A DNA stretch of 64,000 nucleotides from Hyphomicrobiales bacterium. Lineage in GTDB: Bacteria > Pseudomonadota > Alphaproteobacteria > Rhizobiales > Rhizobiaceae. A program made the position numbers and the translations under genes. Shown piece by piece: positions 54,563 through 63,815 of this stretch. The stretch spans positions 146,542 to 210,541 of the forward strand of contig UCNG01000011.1 in NCBI GenBank assembly GCA_900473915.1, read 5' to 3'. The notes below the pieces were generated by a model that was not told the DNA's origin, made no database searches, and was given only the letters and a program-made list of their open reading frames with translations. Positions within the stretch are counted from its first letter, which is position 1, and each line of letters opens with the position of its first letter.

Positions 54563-57500
54563 TCAGCCAATTGCCATCAGGCTGGCATTTCCGCCGGCAG
54601 CGGTCGTATTGATAGAAGTTGAAACTTCTTCCAGAAGCCAATTAAGGCAATAGGTGTCCGGGTTGTTTGCCAGTTCTTCCGAGGAAGCCGCTTGCGTCAG
54701 AACCAATGGCCCCGGAAGCGTCGCGATCTTCTTGTTGATCTCCACGATGCGTTCAGAGTCGCCTTCAACAAGCGCACCGGCAAATGGTGCATCGGATTCC
54801 CAGTTATTGGTCCAGATCGTGCGCGCTGCCACAGAAGCCGGAATATCTTTCAGAACATTCCGCAAGCCCGAAGTCTCGTCAATATAGGCGGTATTGCCCG
54901 TAGCGAGTGCCGCCGTCATCTGGCGATAAAGTCCTGTTTCCGTCTGCGGAACCAGCAGGATATTTCCGCGTGGATGCAACGCATAAAGATTGCGCTCACC
55001 GACCGGCCCCGGCAGTTCAAGATCAAGACCGAGAGCCGAAGCGCCACCGGTGTCGCGTGCAGCTTGAGCAAGATCGTTCATGCCACGCTGACCAAGCCAT
55101 TTGGCAAAATCCTTGAGCGCCGGATCGGTGTGAACCGAACTATGACGCGGCGGGATCGGCGCCGTTTCCACGAGGCGTCCGAGATAGAGCGGGCCACCCG
55201 CCTTCGGGCCGGTGCCAGACAGGCCGCGCCCGCCGAAAGGCTGCACGCCGACAATCGCGCCAATGACATTCCGGTTGATATAGATGTTCCCGACACGGAT
55301 ACGATCCGCGACATTTGCGATGGTTTCGTCAAGGCGGGTATGCAGACCAAAAGTAAGCCCGTAACCAGTTGCGTTGATGTCGTCGATCAGACGCTCCATG
55401 TCATCGCGCTTGTAACGCACGACATGCAAAACCGGACCAAAGACTTCCCGCTTCAGATCGCGAAGCGAGTTGATCTCGATGATGGTCGGCGCGACGAAAG
55501 TGCCCTTCTCGGTTTCGGATCCAAGCGGAAGCTGTTCCACCTTGCGGCCAAGGTCGCGCATGCCCTGAACATGTTTTTCGATGATGTTTTTGGCTTCATC
55601 AGTAATAACCGGGCCAATATCGACCTTCAGCCTGTCGGTGCGACCGATGGAGAGTTCCTTCAATGCGCCTTTGAGCATGGTGAGGATGCGGTCAGCCACG
55701 TCTTCCTGCAGGCAGAGAACGCGCAGCGCCGAACAACGCTGACCAGCGCTGTCGAATGCGGATGCAATCACATCGAAGACAACCTGCTCCGCCAAGGCGG
55801 ATGAATCCACGATCATGGCGTTCTGACCGCCGGTTTCGGCAATCAGCGGGATCGGCTTGCCATTTGGCAGCAGGCGCGATGCCAGCTGCGCCTGAATGAG
55901 ACGCGCCACTTCCGTCGAACCCGTGAACATCACACCGCATGTTTCTTCGGCGGCAACCAGTGCTGCCCCGATACGGCCATCACCCGGCAGAAGCTGGAGC
56001 GCATCAGCCGGAATGCCAGCCTCATGCAAGATGCGGACGCCCTGTGCTGCAATCAGCGGAGTTTCTTCGGCGGGCTTCGCCAGAACCGGATTGCCCGCGA
56101 CGAGAGCGGCAGCAATCTGGCCAGTGAAGATCGCCAGCGGGAAATTCCATGGGCTGATGCAGACAATTGGCCCCAGCGCCTTATGGGCAACGCCCAAGGT
56201 GCGGCGGGCCTGTTCGGCATAATAGCGCAGGAAATCGATGGCTTCGCGCACTTCGGCAATCGCGTTTGGCATGGATTTGCCGGCTTCGCGCATGATGAGA
56301 CCAAGCAGAACTGGCATATCACGCTGCATAATGTCGGCTGCGCGTTCAAGACAGGCCGCACGTTCAGCAGGCGCTACCGCCGACCAGCTTGCCGTTGCCT
56401 TCTTTGCCGACTTCATGGCTTTGGCTACGTCTGCTTCGGCGATCTCAGTCACCGTGCCGACAATATCGTTACGATCACCCGGATTGAGAACAGGACGGCT
56501 GGTTCCCTTCACCTTGGCGCCAGCAACTTGCGGCTCCGACGTCCATGCACGATTGGTGCTGTCTTCCAGAGTTTTGCTCAGTTCCGCCAGCGTTGTCTCG
56601 TTTGACAGGTCGAAACCATCGGAATTCCTACGAACGTCATAGAGATTTTCCGGCAGGGCAATCTGGTCGTGGCGTGCGCCGATAACAGCCATAGAGCGAA
56701 CGACCTCAACCGGATCGGCGATCAGCTCATTGACGGAAACACTTGCATCACCGATGCGGTTGACGAAGGAGGAGTTCGCACCGTTTTCGAGAAGGCGGCG
56801 AACCAGATAGGCCAGCAGCGTCTCGTGTGTGCCGACTGGCGCGTAAATGCGAGCCGGGCGACCAAGCTTATCGGCGCCGACAACTTCATCATAAAGCGGC
56901 TCACCCATGCCATGCAGGCACTGGAACTCGAACTTGCCGGTTTTGAAATCCGGGCCAGCCAGATGATAGATGGTGGCCAAGGTCTGCGCATTGTGGGTTG
57001 CAAACTGCGGGAAAACGGCATCGGTCGCGGCAAGGAGCTTGCGGGCACAGGCGATGTAGGAAACATCGGTATGCACCTTGCGGGTATAAACCGGGAAATC
57101 TTCGAGCCCATCCACCTGAGCACGTTTGATCTCGGCGTCCCAATAAGCGCCCTTGACCAGACGAACCATGACGCGCCGCTTGTTCTGTCGCGCCAGATCG
57201 ATGATGAAATCGAGCACGAACGGGCAACGCTTGCCATAGGCCTGCACCACGAAACCGATGCCTTCCCAATCTGCCAGTTCCGGGTCTTCGATCAGGCTCT
57301 GCAACAGGTCAAGCGACAGCTCCAGACGGTCAGCTTCTTCGGCATCGATATTAAGGCCGATATTATAGGACTTGGCGATGGCAGCGAGTGCCTTCACCTT
57401 GGGCAGAAGTTCGCCCATCACGCGCTCGCTCTGGGAGCGGACATAACGCGGGTGCAGAGCGGACAGCTTGATGGAAATGCCGGGGCCGTCATAAATGCCG

Positions 57501-58246
57501 CGCCCAGCCGATGCACGGCCTATGGCGTGGATTGCGGTCTCGTAATCCTTGTAATAGCGCTCGGCGTCGGCGGCAGTCGTCGCGGCCTCACCAAGCATGT
57601 CGTAGGAATAGCGGAAGCCGCGTTCTTCCAACGGCTTAGCGCGTTTCAATGCTTCTTCGATGGTTTCGCCGGTGACGAACTGTTCGCCCATCATGCGCAT
57701 GGCCATGTCCACGCCGCGACGAATGACTGGTTCACCGCAACGGGCGATAAGGCGAGTGAGAGCTGCCGATAGACCACGATCATTGACCGTATTCGTCAGC
57801 TTGCCGGTGACGACAAGGCCCCAGGTCGCAGCATTGACGAAAAGCGAACGCCCTCCGCCGATGTGAGACTTCCAGTCGCCATTCGAAATCTTGTCGCGGA
57901 TCAGCGCGTCGCGCGTCGCCATGTCGGGAATGCGCAGCAGAGCTTCGGCAAGGCACATCAGCGCCACGCCTTCCTGGCTCGACAGCGAATATTCATGCAC
58001 CAGACCTTCGACGCCGGTGCCCTTGTGCTTGGCGCGCAGCGCTTCGATCAGCTTGCGGGCGGTAGCGCGGATTTGCTTGACTGTTTCTTCCGGCAAGGTT
58101 GCCTGTGCGACCAATGCGGAAACGCATTCGGATTCGGGCCGACGATAAGCGGCGGTAATCGCCTGCCTTAGCGCGTTTTGCTCGCGGATCGGCGGCGCAA
58201 AATTCTGGAAAACCGGATTGGTGGGAGCGGGTATGGTGTCGGTCAT
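54563..58246 (-). CDS. putA: Bifunctional proline dehydrogenase / P5C dehydrogenase PutA
   Basis: About 1227 residues from the ATG at 58246 oxidise proline to glutamate. There is no ribbon-helix-helix at the N-terminus, so it is not the autoregulatory PutA. The PRODH barrel (about 150-480) has RRVMVRLVKGAYWDAEIKRA, FATHNAQTLATI and RIYAPVGTHETLLAYLVRRL. The P5CDH domain (about 560-1010) has CISPWNFPLAIFTGQ, the Glu of IAETGGQNAMIV and the catalytic Cys in DSAGQRCSALRVL. A C-terminal domain of about 200 residues follows, typical for long PutAs. It is divergent from its Lrp-type regulator. Confidence 0.97.
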   Translation of the reverse strand: MTDTIPAPTNPVFQNFAPPIREQNALRQAITAAYRRPESECVSALVAQATLPEETVKQIRATARKLIEALRAKHKGTGVEGLVHEYSLSSQEGVALMCLAEALLRIPDMATRDALIRDKISNGDWKSHIGGGRSLFVNAATWGLVVTGKLTNTVNDRGLSAALTRLIARCGEPVIRRGVDMAMRMMGEQFVTGETIEEALKRAKPLEERGFRYSYDMLGEAATTAADAERYYKDYETAIHAIGRASAGRGIYDGPGISIKLSALHPRYVRSQSERVMGELLPKVKALAAIAKSYNIGLNIDAEEADRLELSLDLLQSLIEDPELADWEGIGFVVQAYGKRCPFVLDFIIDLARQNKRRVMVRLVKGAYWDAEIKRAQVDGLEDFPVYTRKVHTDVSYIACARKLLAATDAVFPQFATHNAQTLATIYHLAGPDFKTGKFEFQCLHGMGEPLYDEVVGADKLGRPARIYAPVGTHETLLAYLVRRLLENGANSSFVNRIGDASVSVNELIADPVEVVRSMAVIGARHDQIALPENLYDVRRNSDGFDLSNETTLAELSKTLEDSTNRAWTSEPQVAGAKVKGTSRPVLNPGDRNDIVGTVTEIAEADVAKAMKSAKKATASWSAVAPAERAACLERAADIMQRDMPVLLGLIMREAGKSMPNAIAEVREAIDFLRYYAEQARRTLGVAHKALGPIVCISPWNFPLAIFTGQIAAALVAGNPVLAKPAEETPLIAAQGVRILHEAGIPADALQLLPGDGRIGAALVAAEETCGVMFTGSTEVARLIQAQLASRLLPNGKPIPLIAETGGQNAMIVDSSALAEQVVFDVIASAFDSAGQRCSALRVLCLQEDVADRILTMLKGALKELSIGRTDRLKVDIGPVITDEAKNIIEKHVQGMRDLGRKVEQLPLGSETEKGTFVAPTIIEINSLRDLKREVFGPVLHVVRYKRDDMERLIDDINATGYGLTFGLHTRLDETIANVADRIRVGNIYINRNVIGAIVGVQPFGGRGLSGTGPKAGGPLYLGRLVETAPIPPRHSSVHTDPALKDFAKWLGQRGMNDLAQAARDTGGASALGLDLELPGPVGERNLYALHPRGNILLVPQTETGLYRQMTAALATGNTAYIDETSGLRNVLKDIPASVAARTIWTNNWESDAPFAGALVEGDSERIVEINKKIATLPGPLVLTQAASSEELANNPDTYCLNWLLEEVSTSINTTAAGGNASLMAIG

Positions 58247-58282
58247 GATGCTATGCTCGCAAATGAAAACAGCCCAGAGCGT

Positions 58283-58336
58283 CTGTGCACAGTTTAGCTC
58301 TGCTTTATGTGGGCGCACACTATCATTTGTGCAAAT
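58283..58336. promoter_or_regulatory. Palindromes in the putA-putR gap
   Basis: CTGTGCACAG (58283-58292, perfect) and ATTTGTGCAAAT (58325-58336, 5-bp arms) share a TGTGCA core and are 42 bp apart, four helical turns. Lrp-family proteins often bind such phased sites, so these are candidate PutR operators. Confidence 0.5.
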
Positions 58337-58408
58337 TGCGTTCTGCCTTCATTTGCTCCATATAAAGGAAAAACGATCTTATTACAGACCTATCAGAAGG
58401 CTAAAAGA

Positions 58409-58903
58409 ATGCGAAAAATAGACTCTGTGGACGATCTGGATCAGTTCGATCGCCGTATTCTGGAGGTCTTGAGTGAAGATGGGCGCATTCCAGTCACGGA
58501 ACTCTCAAAAAAAGTCGGACTCTCCAAGACACCGTGCCAGGCCAGACTGAAAAGATTGGTCGATGAAGGCTATATTGTCGGCTTCCGTGCGGCCATTGAC
58601 CCGGAAAAGCTCGGCCTCGATCATATCGCCTTTACGACGGTCAAGCTGTCGGACACACGCGAGGCGGCGCTTGAAGCATTCAATGTGGCGGTGCGCAAAA
58701 TACGTGAAGTCGAGGAGTGCCACATGATCGCAAGCTCTTTCGACTATCTCCTGAAAGTGCGAACATCCAACATCCGGCGTTACCGCGAGGTGCTGGGCGA
58801 AAAGATTTCGAGCCTGCCCAATGTAGCAAGCACATCGACTTTCGTGGTGATGGAATCCGTGAAGGATAACCGCCCGGTCAGGGTTTATCCAGGCGCGTTA
58901 TGA
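58409..58903 (+). CDS. putR: Lrp/AsnC-family regulator of proline catabolism (PutR)
   Basis: From the ATG at 58409 the protein has 164 residues. The N-terminal helix-turn-helix (DQFDRRILEVLSEDGRIPVTELSKKVGLSKTPCQARLKRL region, residues 9-50) and the C-terminal RAM effector domain (about 75-150) are standard. In rhizobia and Rhodobacter the divergent PutR activates putA when proline is present. The frame reaching back to 58307 is discounted because it crosses the putA promoter region. Confidence 0.93.
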   Translation: MRKIDSVDDLDQFDRRILEVLSEDGRIPVTELSKKVGLSKTPCQARLKRLVDEGYIVGFRAAIDPEKLGLDHIAFTTVKLSDTREAALEAFNVAVRKIREVEECHMIASSFDYLLKVRTSNIRRYREVLGEKISSLPNVASTSTFVVMESVKDNRPVRVYPGAL

Positions 58904-58932
58904 TCGCTCTTATATTGGCTCGTCGGCATGCT

Positions 58933-58972
58933 AGAGCAGTTCCTGTTTTAACGGAATCGTCGGAACCGCTCT
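58933..58972. repeat. Dispersed palindromic repeat, copy 1
   Basis: AGAGCAGTTCC (58933-58943) and GGAACCGCTCT (58962-58972) are inverted with one mismatch. The inner part contains CGGAATCGTC, and CATTTGTTTTTT follows. The same core with the TTTGTTTTT tail recurs at 63950-64000. It resembles the short palindromic intergenic repeats common in Brucellaceae and rhizobia. Confidence 0.65.
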
Positions 58973-59006
58973 ATCCATTTGTTTTTTACGCAGTGATTCA
59001 GAAGTA

Positions 59007-59037
59007 AAAATGGCGAGTCACCCCGCCATTTTATTTT
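59007..59037. terminator. Bidirectional terminator between putR and efe operon
   Basis: AAAATGGCG (59007-59015) pairs with CGCCATTTT (59024-59032), an 8-base loop, with ATTTTAT following and an A-run preceding. It serves putR and the last efe gene. Confidence 0.85.
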
Positions 59038-59043
59038 ATCTAT

Positions 59044-59871
59044 TTAGTTCAAGCCGAGTGTACCGCGCAGAGTGGATAAATCCTCTGCCAGCGTAGTTAC
59101 AGGACCGGCCAGCGCCTTGCGATCGTCGTCGGAAAGCTTGTCATAGGACTCGTAACCGTCGCCCTTCTTGTACTTGGCGAGAATATCGTCAACCGTTTTG
59201 AAGTTGGCTTCCACCTTCGTCACGAGGTCCGGGTTTTCCTTTTGCAGCAGAGGTTTGAACAGCTCAACGATCTTCTGCGCGCCATCCACATTGGCCTTGA
59301 AATCCCAAAGGTCCGTATGGCTGTAACGATCTTCCTCACCGGAAATTTTGGTGGCGGCTACTTCTTCCAGCAGGGCAGCAGCGCCGCCGACTACCTTTTC
59401 CGGCGGAACGGTAAGGTCTTTTACGCGCTTTTGGAGTTCCAGCACGTCTGCGTAGAGCTTGTCGGCGACCGGAGCGAGCCCTTCGCTTGAATTCTGCGCA
59501 AACAAGCCATACTCGATGCGATGAAATCCGGTGAAATCTTCCGACTTCTCGCCATTTTCATGGTCGTCAGCGCGGCTATCGATCGAAGCGTCGAGATCAG
59601 CGAAGAGTTCGGCGATTGGTTCGATTTTTTCGTAGGAGACACGAGTGGAGGGATAGAGCTCCTTGGCCTTTTCCAGATCGCCTGCCTTGACCGCATCCGT
59701 GAAAGCCTTGGTGTCTTTTACCAGGATATCAAGGTTTTCCTGCACGTAAATCTTATAGTCAGCGATCGGCTGAACAAGATCCAGCGGAGATACTTCGGCC
59801 TTGGCTGCGCCGAAGCTGAGCGAAACTGCGACGGCGCAAGCCGATGCAAGCAATGGCAGACGATACTTCAT
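59044..59871 (-). CDS. efeM: Second imelysin/M75-type iron-uptake lipobinding protein (EfeM-like)
   Basis: From the ATG at 59871 (GAGAGG upstream) the protein has 275 residues: a signal peptide to about residue 26 (AAKA) and one imelysin/peptidase M75 domain with the metal-site motif GFHRIEYGLF. It lacks the cupredoxin domain of EfeO. The C-terminal half resembles that of the EfeO encoded 1.4 kb upstream, suggesting duplication and domain loss. It is the last gene of the operon, 62 bp after efeB. Confidence 0.88.
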   Translation of the reverse strand: MKYRLPLLASACAVAVSLSFGAAKAEVSPLDLVQPIADYKIYVQENLDILVKDTKAFTDAVKAGDLEKAKELYPSTRVSYEKIEPIAELFADLDASIDSRADDHENGEKSEDFTGFHRIEYGLFAQNSSEGLAPVADKLYADVLELQKRVKDLTVPPEKVVGGAAALLEEVAATKISGEEDRYSHTDLWDFKANVDGAQKIVELFKPLLQKENPDLVTKVEANFKTVDDILAKYKKGDGYESYDKLSDDDRKALAGPVTTLAEDLSTLRGTLGLN

Positions 59872-59933
59872 ATTTAGCCTCTCCATGTCGGCGAATTCCG
59901 AGGAATACGCGTTAATAAAATTTGGTCGCGATC

Positions 59934-61241
59934 TCACCCGCGGGCATTTTGCGGACCGCTGGCCTCCAAAAGTGTGCGCGCGTAGTAGTCCTTGTGATCT
60001 TGAACACCCGGCAGCGCGAAGAAATACCCGCCCCCAATGGGTTTCAGATATTCTTCCAGAGGCTCACCGTTGAGCCGGTTCTGAACCGTGATGAAGCCCT
60101 TTTCCAGATCGGCCTGATAGGCGATGAAGAGGAGGCCCATATCAAGTTGGCCCGATTTACTGACGCCGTTGGAATAGTTGAACGGACGACGCAGAATGAG
60201 GTGCTGATCAGCATTTGCATCGCGCGGATTTGCCAGACGAATATGCGAGTCAAGCGGCGTGACCTTGCCGTCGGCATCTTTCGCGTAATCGGGAACGTCG
60301 GTCTCAGTTTTTCCGTCGAATGGCGCTCCGCTATCCTTGCGGCGCCCGAAAATCGCTTCCTGCTCCTGCAGCGGGGTGCGGTCCCAGCGCTCCACGAAAT
60401 TGCGAATGATACGCACGGCCATATAGCTGCCATTGGTCGCCCAATCCGGCTCTGCATTTTGCTTCCCCACCCAGACAATACGGTTCATCAACGCTTCATC
60501 GGAGGAATCCGGGTTGGCGGAGCCATCGCGAAAGCCGAGGAAATTCCGGGCGCTTTCTTTTGCTTTGGGTGAATGCGGAGGCTGTACCGGAACGCTTCCT
60601 TCCTGTTTCCAGCGCACCATCAGAAGATCAGGCATGTTCTTCATGATGTCCCGCAATGCATGGATATTCGTATCCGGCGTATTCGAGCAGAACTGAATTA
60701 CAAGGTCCCCATGGCAGATGTCCTTTTGCAAGGCATCGTTGGGAAAACCTGTCATGCGCTGTAGAAGTTTCGGCTTCAACGGCTTCAAGCCAAAACGATC
60801 ATCGAATAATGACGAGCCGAGCGCAACCGTGACAGTGAGATTATCAGGCGTGACGACCGGGCCGAGAATACCGGAATCCGATGGCGGAAATTTCGCATCC
60901 AGCACCGGCGGCCTTCCGCCCTTCATCAAGAATTCCGCGCGCTCGGTGAGCAGCTTGAACATGCGCTCAAGTTCAGCGCGGTCGCGCGCCAGCACATCGA
61001 AAGAAGCAACGAGACCCGCCGCAGGGCGTGGCGTCACGATGCCCGGCTGATGCTGCCCGTAAAAAGGCTGGCTTTCGTGCAGCTTTTCGCTTTCCGGCGC
61101 ATTGGTTACATTGTCGGAGGAAAGCGCTTGTGCCGACTGTGGAGCAAGCACGCCTGCTACACCAGTTGCTCCGACACCGAGCAGCAATGCGCGGCGTGAA
61201 GGTGAAACAGGATTATCTGTTTTCAAAAATTTCTTGGTCAC
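59934..61241 (-). CDS. efeB: Dye-decolourising heme peroxidase EfeB, Tat-exported
   Basis: This 435-residue DyP-type peroxidase carries a Tat signal (SPSRRALLLGVGATG, residues 13-27). The distal catalytic motif is present as NFLGFRDGSANPDSSD (GxxDG) near residue 240, with the Arg of MAVRIIRNFVERWDR later. In EfeUOB systems it is proposed to oxidise Fe2+ or act on heme. It starts with GTG overlapping the efeO stop (TAGTG), which indicates coupling. Confidence 0.94.
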   Translation of the reverse strand: MTKKFLKTDNPVSPSRRALLLGVGATGVAGVLAPQSAQALSSDNVTNAPESEKLHESQPFYGQHQPGIVTPRPAAGLVASFDVLARDRAELERMFKLLTERAEFLMKGGRPPVLDAKFPPSDSGILGPVVTPDNLTVTVALGSSLFDDRFGLKPLKPKLLQRMTGFPNDALQKDICHGDLVIQFCSNTPDTNIHALRDIMKNMPDLLMVRWKQEGSVPVQPPHSPKAKESARNFLGFRDGSANPDSSDEALMNRIVWVGKQNAEPDWATNGSYMAVRIIRNFVERWDRTPLQEQEAIFGRRKDSGAPFDGKTETDVPDYAKDADGKVTPLDSHIRLANPRDANADQHLILRRPFNYSNGVSKSGQLDMGLLFIAYQADLEKGFITVQNRLNGEPLEEYLKPIGGGYFFALPGVQDHKDYYARTLLEASGPQNARG

Positions 61242-62431
61242 TAATTCACTCCCAATTGATCGCGGAGTTTAGAGAATTGGGCGGCGAGCGAAGCGGCGCC
61301 CTCCTTGATCTTCGCCTTTTCATCAGACGAGAGATTGTCGTAGGCCTTGAAACCATTGCCTTCGGCATTGGCGCTCAAAAGAGCTTTCACCGCAGCCAGT
61401 TCCTTGTCGATGCCTTCAAAAGCCTTCGTATCGACCTTGTCCACAATAGGACGCAACACATTTGCCGTCTTGGCCGCGCCTTCAACGAGCCCGGCGAAAG
61501 CGTACAGATCAGTGTGGGCATAACGGTCTTCGCCGGTATCGCCCGCCGTCGAGGCGAAACGATTAAGCGCCGATGCGGTGCCAGCCAGCATGCGATCCGG
61601 CGAAATACGCAGAGCGCGAATACGCTCCTTCAACGCGCCGGCATCCTGAGCCAGCTTGTCCGCAACCGGGGCCAGATCATCTGCCGATTTCTGCTCGAAC
61701 AGCCCGTATTCGATACGATGCAGGCCACCGAAAGCAGCGTCCTGCTCCCGCTTTTCGAAATAATCCGCGCGCGCATTGATAGCGGTATCGAGATCAGAAA
61801 AGGCCTCCGAAACAGGGGCAATACGTCCATAGGCCTCTCGTGCAGGGCCATAGGCAGATTGTGCTGCATCAAGATTTCCGCTCGCTATTGCTGCGGAAAG
61901 TGCCGAAACCGCCTTCTGGAATTCAGCCACTTCGGTTGCGAGATAGATCTGATATTCAGCCAGCGCCCCGATGAAAGCAGTAAGCGGAAGCTTGCCCTTC
62001 TCCGCTTCGCTGGCGGCGGTCGCAGTTACGGTCAACTTGCCCCGAGGATTGGACAGAAGCCCACAGGTAATCTGGTATTCGCCCGGTGCCAGCTTCGCGG
62101 TGATTGTCTGTTTGAAGCCCGGTGCGATGTTTTCACGTTCTTCAAGAACCATCACTCCGTCAAGAATTTCCCATTCCACGGTGCGATCCGACTTGTTTAC
62201 GATTTCGAACACCGAACGCCCGGCAGGAACGGTCAGCTCATTCGGCTCGCAGCTTTTTGCATTGATTGCGACTTGTACCTTGCCATCCACTTCTGCATGG
62301 CGGGCCTTGTCCGACACGCGAGATGCATAAAAGAACGCAGCGCCCGCAGCAAAAAGCAGCAGTACGGCGAGAGCCAGCCCGATGCGGACCAGGTTACGTG
62401 ACATGGGTTCAGCAGACTTCGAATTCGTCAT
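61241..62431 (-). CDS. efeO: EfeO, cupredoxin plus imelysin/M75 periplasmic protein
   Basis: This 396-residue protein has an N-terminal anchor (about 12-36), a cupredoxin-like domain (about 45-140, with SCEPNELTVPAGRSVFEI and GEYQITCGLLSNPRG), then an M75 domain with the HxxE motif GGLHRIEYGLFEQ. It is proposed to bind and hand iron to the permease. It lies 11 bp after efeU and overlaps efeB. Confidence 0.94.
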   Translation of the reverse strand: MTNSKSAEPMSRNLVRIGLALAVLLLFAAGAAFFYASRVSDKARHAEVDGKVQVAINAKSCEPNELTVPAGRSVFEIVNKSDRTVEWEILDGVMVLEERENIAPGFKQTITAKLAPGEYQITCGLLSNPRGKLTVTATAASEAEKGKLPLTAFIGALAEYQIYLATEVAEFQKAVSALSAAIASGNLDAAQSAYGPAREAYGRIAPVSEAFSDLDTAINARADYFEKREQDAAFGGLHRIEYGLFEQKSADDLAPVADKLAQDAGALKERIRALRISPDRMLAGTASALNRFASTAGDTGEDRYAHTDLYAFAGLVEGAAKTANVLRPIVDKVDTKAFEGIDKELAAVKALLSANAEGNGFKAYDNLSSDEKAKIKEGAASLAAQFSKLRDQLGVN

Positions 62432-62442
62432 GAAAATCTCTT

Positions 62443-63285
62443 TTATTGTGCGCTTGGTCTGGCCTGATTGGCTGTGGCCGGGACACTTGTTGGCATCAGG
62501 AACAGAATGAGCGCCGGAACGAGAAACGCCACATAAGCAACGACTTCACTGACGGTCGGCGTTGCGATGTAACCAAAAATGCCCGCCAGAACCGAGCCAA
62601 GCGTGCTGTCGAGCGGGAGAATGTCGCTCGCATCGAAAACGACTGCCTGGAAGTGGTTCCAAATACCTGCCTCATGCAGCGCCATAACAGAATTGGCGAG
62701 AATGCCCGCCGCGATGATCAGGATAAAGACACCGGTCCAGCGAAAGAAGCGACGGAGGTTCAGTTTCAAACCGCCTTTAAAAATGCCGTAGCCAACCGCC
62801 GCCGCGAGCAACACGCCGAGAAGCGCGCCCATCGGCGCAGCCGGTCCCTCGCTCTGCTGAAAGGCAGCCAGCAGAAAGAAAACGGATTCGAGCCCCTCGC
62901 GGGCCACCGCGAAGAAAACCATTAGAATAAGACCGAGACCTTTATGCGTCGGGGTCTGAAAAGCCGCATCGATGGAGTAGTGCAGCTCCGCCTTGATCGA
63001 TCGTGCCGCCTTGCGCATCCAGAAAACCATTGAGGTCAGCACAAAGACGGCAATCAGGCCAATAATGGCCTCAAACATCTCCTGCGCTTTCTGCGGGAAT
63101 TCCGCACTCAAAAGCTGCAGAATTGCGCCAACCGTCAGCGACATGGCCAGAGCAAGCAGAATGCCGATCCAGACGACAGGCATCCAGGCACTACGGCCTG
63201 TCTGATGAAGATAGCTGGCGATAATGCCGACAATCAGCGCAGCTTCCACGCCTTCGCGGAACATGATGAGAAAAGGTACAAGCAT
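62443..63285 (-). CDS. efeU: Ferrous-iron permease EfeU (FTR1 family)
   Basis: This 280-residue, seven-helix iron permease has the two REGxE iron motifs: FREGVEAALIVGIIASYL at residues 9-27 and VAREGLESVFFLLAAF near 130. Both are intact, so the channel is probably functional, unlike the frameshifted E. coli K-12 gene. It is the first gene of efeU-efeO-efeB-efeM, with an Irr box 146 bp upstream. Confidence 0.95.
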   Translation of the reverse strand: MLVPFLIMFREGVEAALIVGIIASYLHQTGRSAWMPVVWIGILLALAMSLTVGAILQLLSAEFPQKAQEMFEAIIGLIAVFVLTSMVFWMRKAARSIKAELHYSIDAAFQTPTHKGLGLILMVFFAVAREGLESVFFLLAAFQQSEGPAAPMGALLGVLLAAAVGYGIFKGGLKLNLRRFFRWTGVFILIIAAGILANSVMALHEAGIWNHFQAVVFDASDILPLDSTLGSVLAGIFGYIATPTVSEVVAYVAFLVPALILFLMPTSVPATANQARPSAQ

Positions 63286-63780
63286 TCCGACTATCCAAAA
63301 GACAGAGAAATCGGCCTGCCCCTTGGTCGCTTCTCTTTAACCCCGGCGTGAAGCCTTCGTCATTTGGTCATCTTTTATATCCACCCCGTCAGCGCCGCAA
63401 GTTAAATGAAGTTGACCAAAGCAGGAATGTTTTAGAATTATTCTAACCAATTCAGCAGTTTATAAGTGTGCTGCTACTTACCCCCCATGGAAACGATCAT
63501 ATAAATTATTGAAATCGCGACAAAGTATGAACTTCCAACGCGCCCGTGCGTTGCTGGCAGCGCATCGCCGCGAGCTTTGCGAACCAATCAAATTAGAGAA
63601 CGCCGCAATCCTCCACAGCGAGTCGCAAGCACCTGCATTATAACGAAAGATTGTTTCGATCTGGAGTACGCTCGGCCCGTCCGAGTAGTACAAACATTGA
63701 CCAATAAACTGCAAAACACGCCCACATTTCAAAAAGTTTCAGAATTTTCCGAAATGGTCAAAAATTTCGTGTTTCAGGGG
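63286..63780. other. Intergenic region upstream of efeU
   Basis: It holds the Irr box and presumably the efe promoter. I see no convincing gene. The minus-strand frame at 63478-63732 lacks a ribosome site and looks random. Confidence 0.5.
63431..63447. promoter_or_regulatory. Irr box (ICE motif) upstream of efeU
   Basis: TTTAGAA-TTA-TTCTAAC matches the rhizobial ICE consensus TTTAGAA-N3-TTCTAAA at 13 of 14 defined positions. It is 146 bp before the efeU ATG. In Rhizobiales Irr acts at such sites under iron limitation, so the efe operon is likely iron/heme-regulated. Confidence 0.75.
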
Positions 63781-63809
63781 TTGAAGATTGGAGCAAGGTG
63801 ATACATATC
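63781..63809 (+). promoter_or_regulatory. Promoter of the CCTCCTCCC small RNA
   Basis: TTGAAG (63781-63786), a 17-bp spacer and CATATC (63804-63809) precede a hairpin-rich segment ending in a strong terminator. The start point would be near 63816. Confidence 0.5.
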
Positions 63810-63815
63810 ACAGTC

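Noticed and set aside
63478-63732. 84-codon minus-strand frame upstream of efeU
   Set aside because: No ribosome site, unremarkable composition, and no recognisable domain; likely chance.
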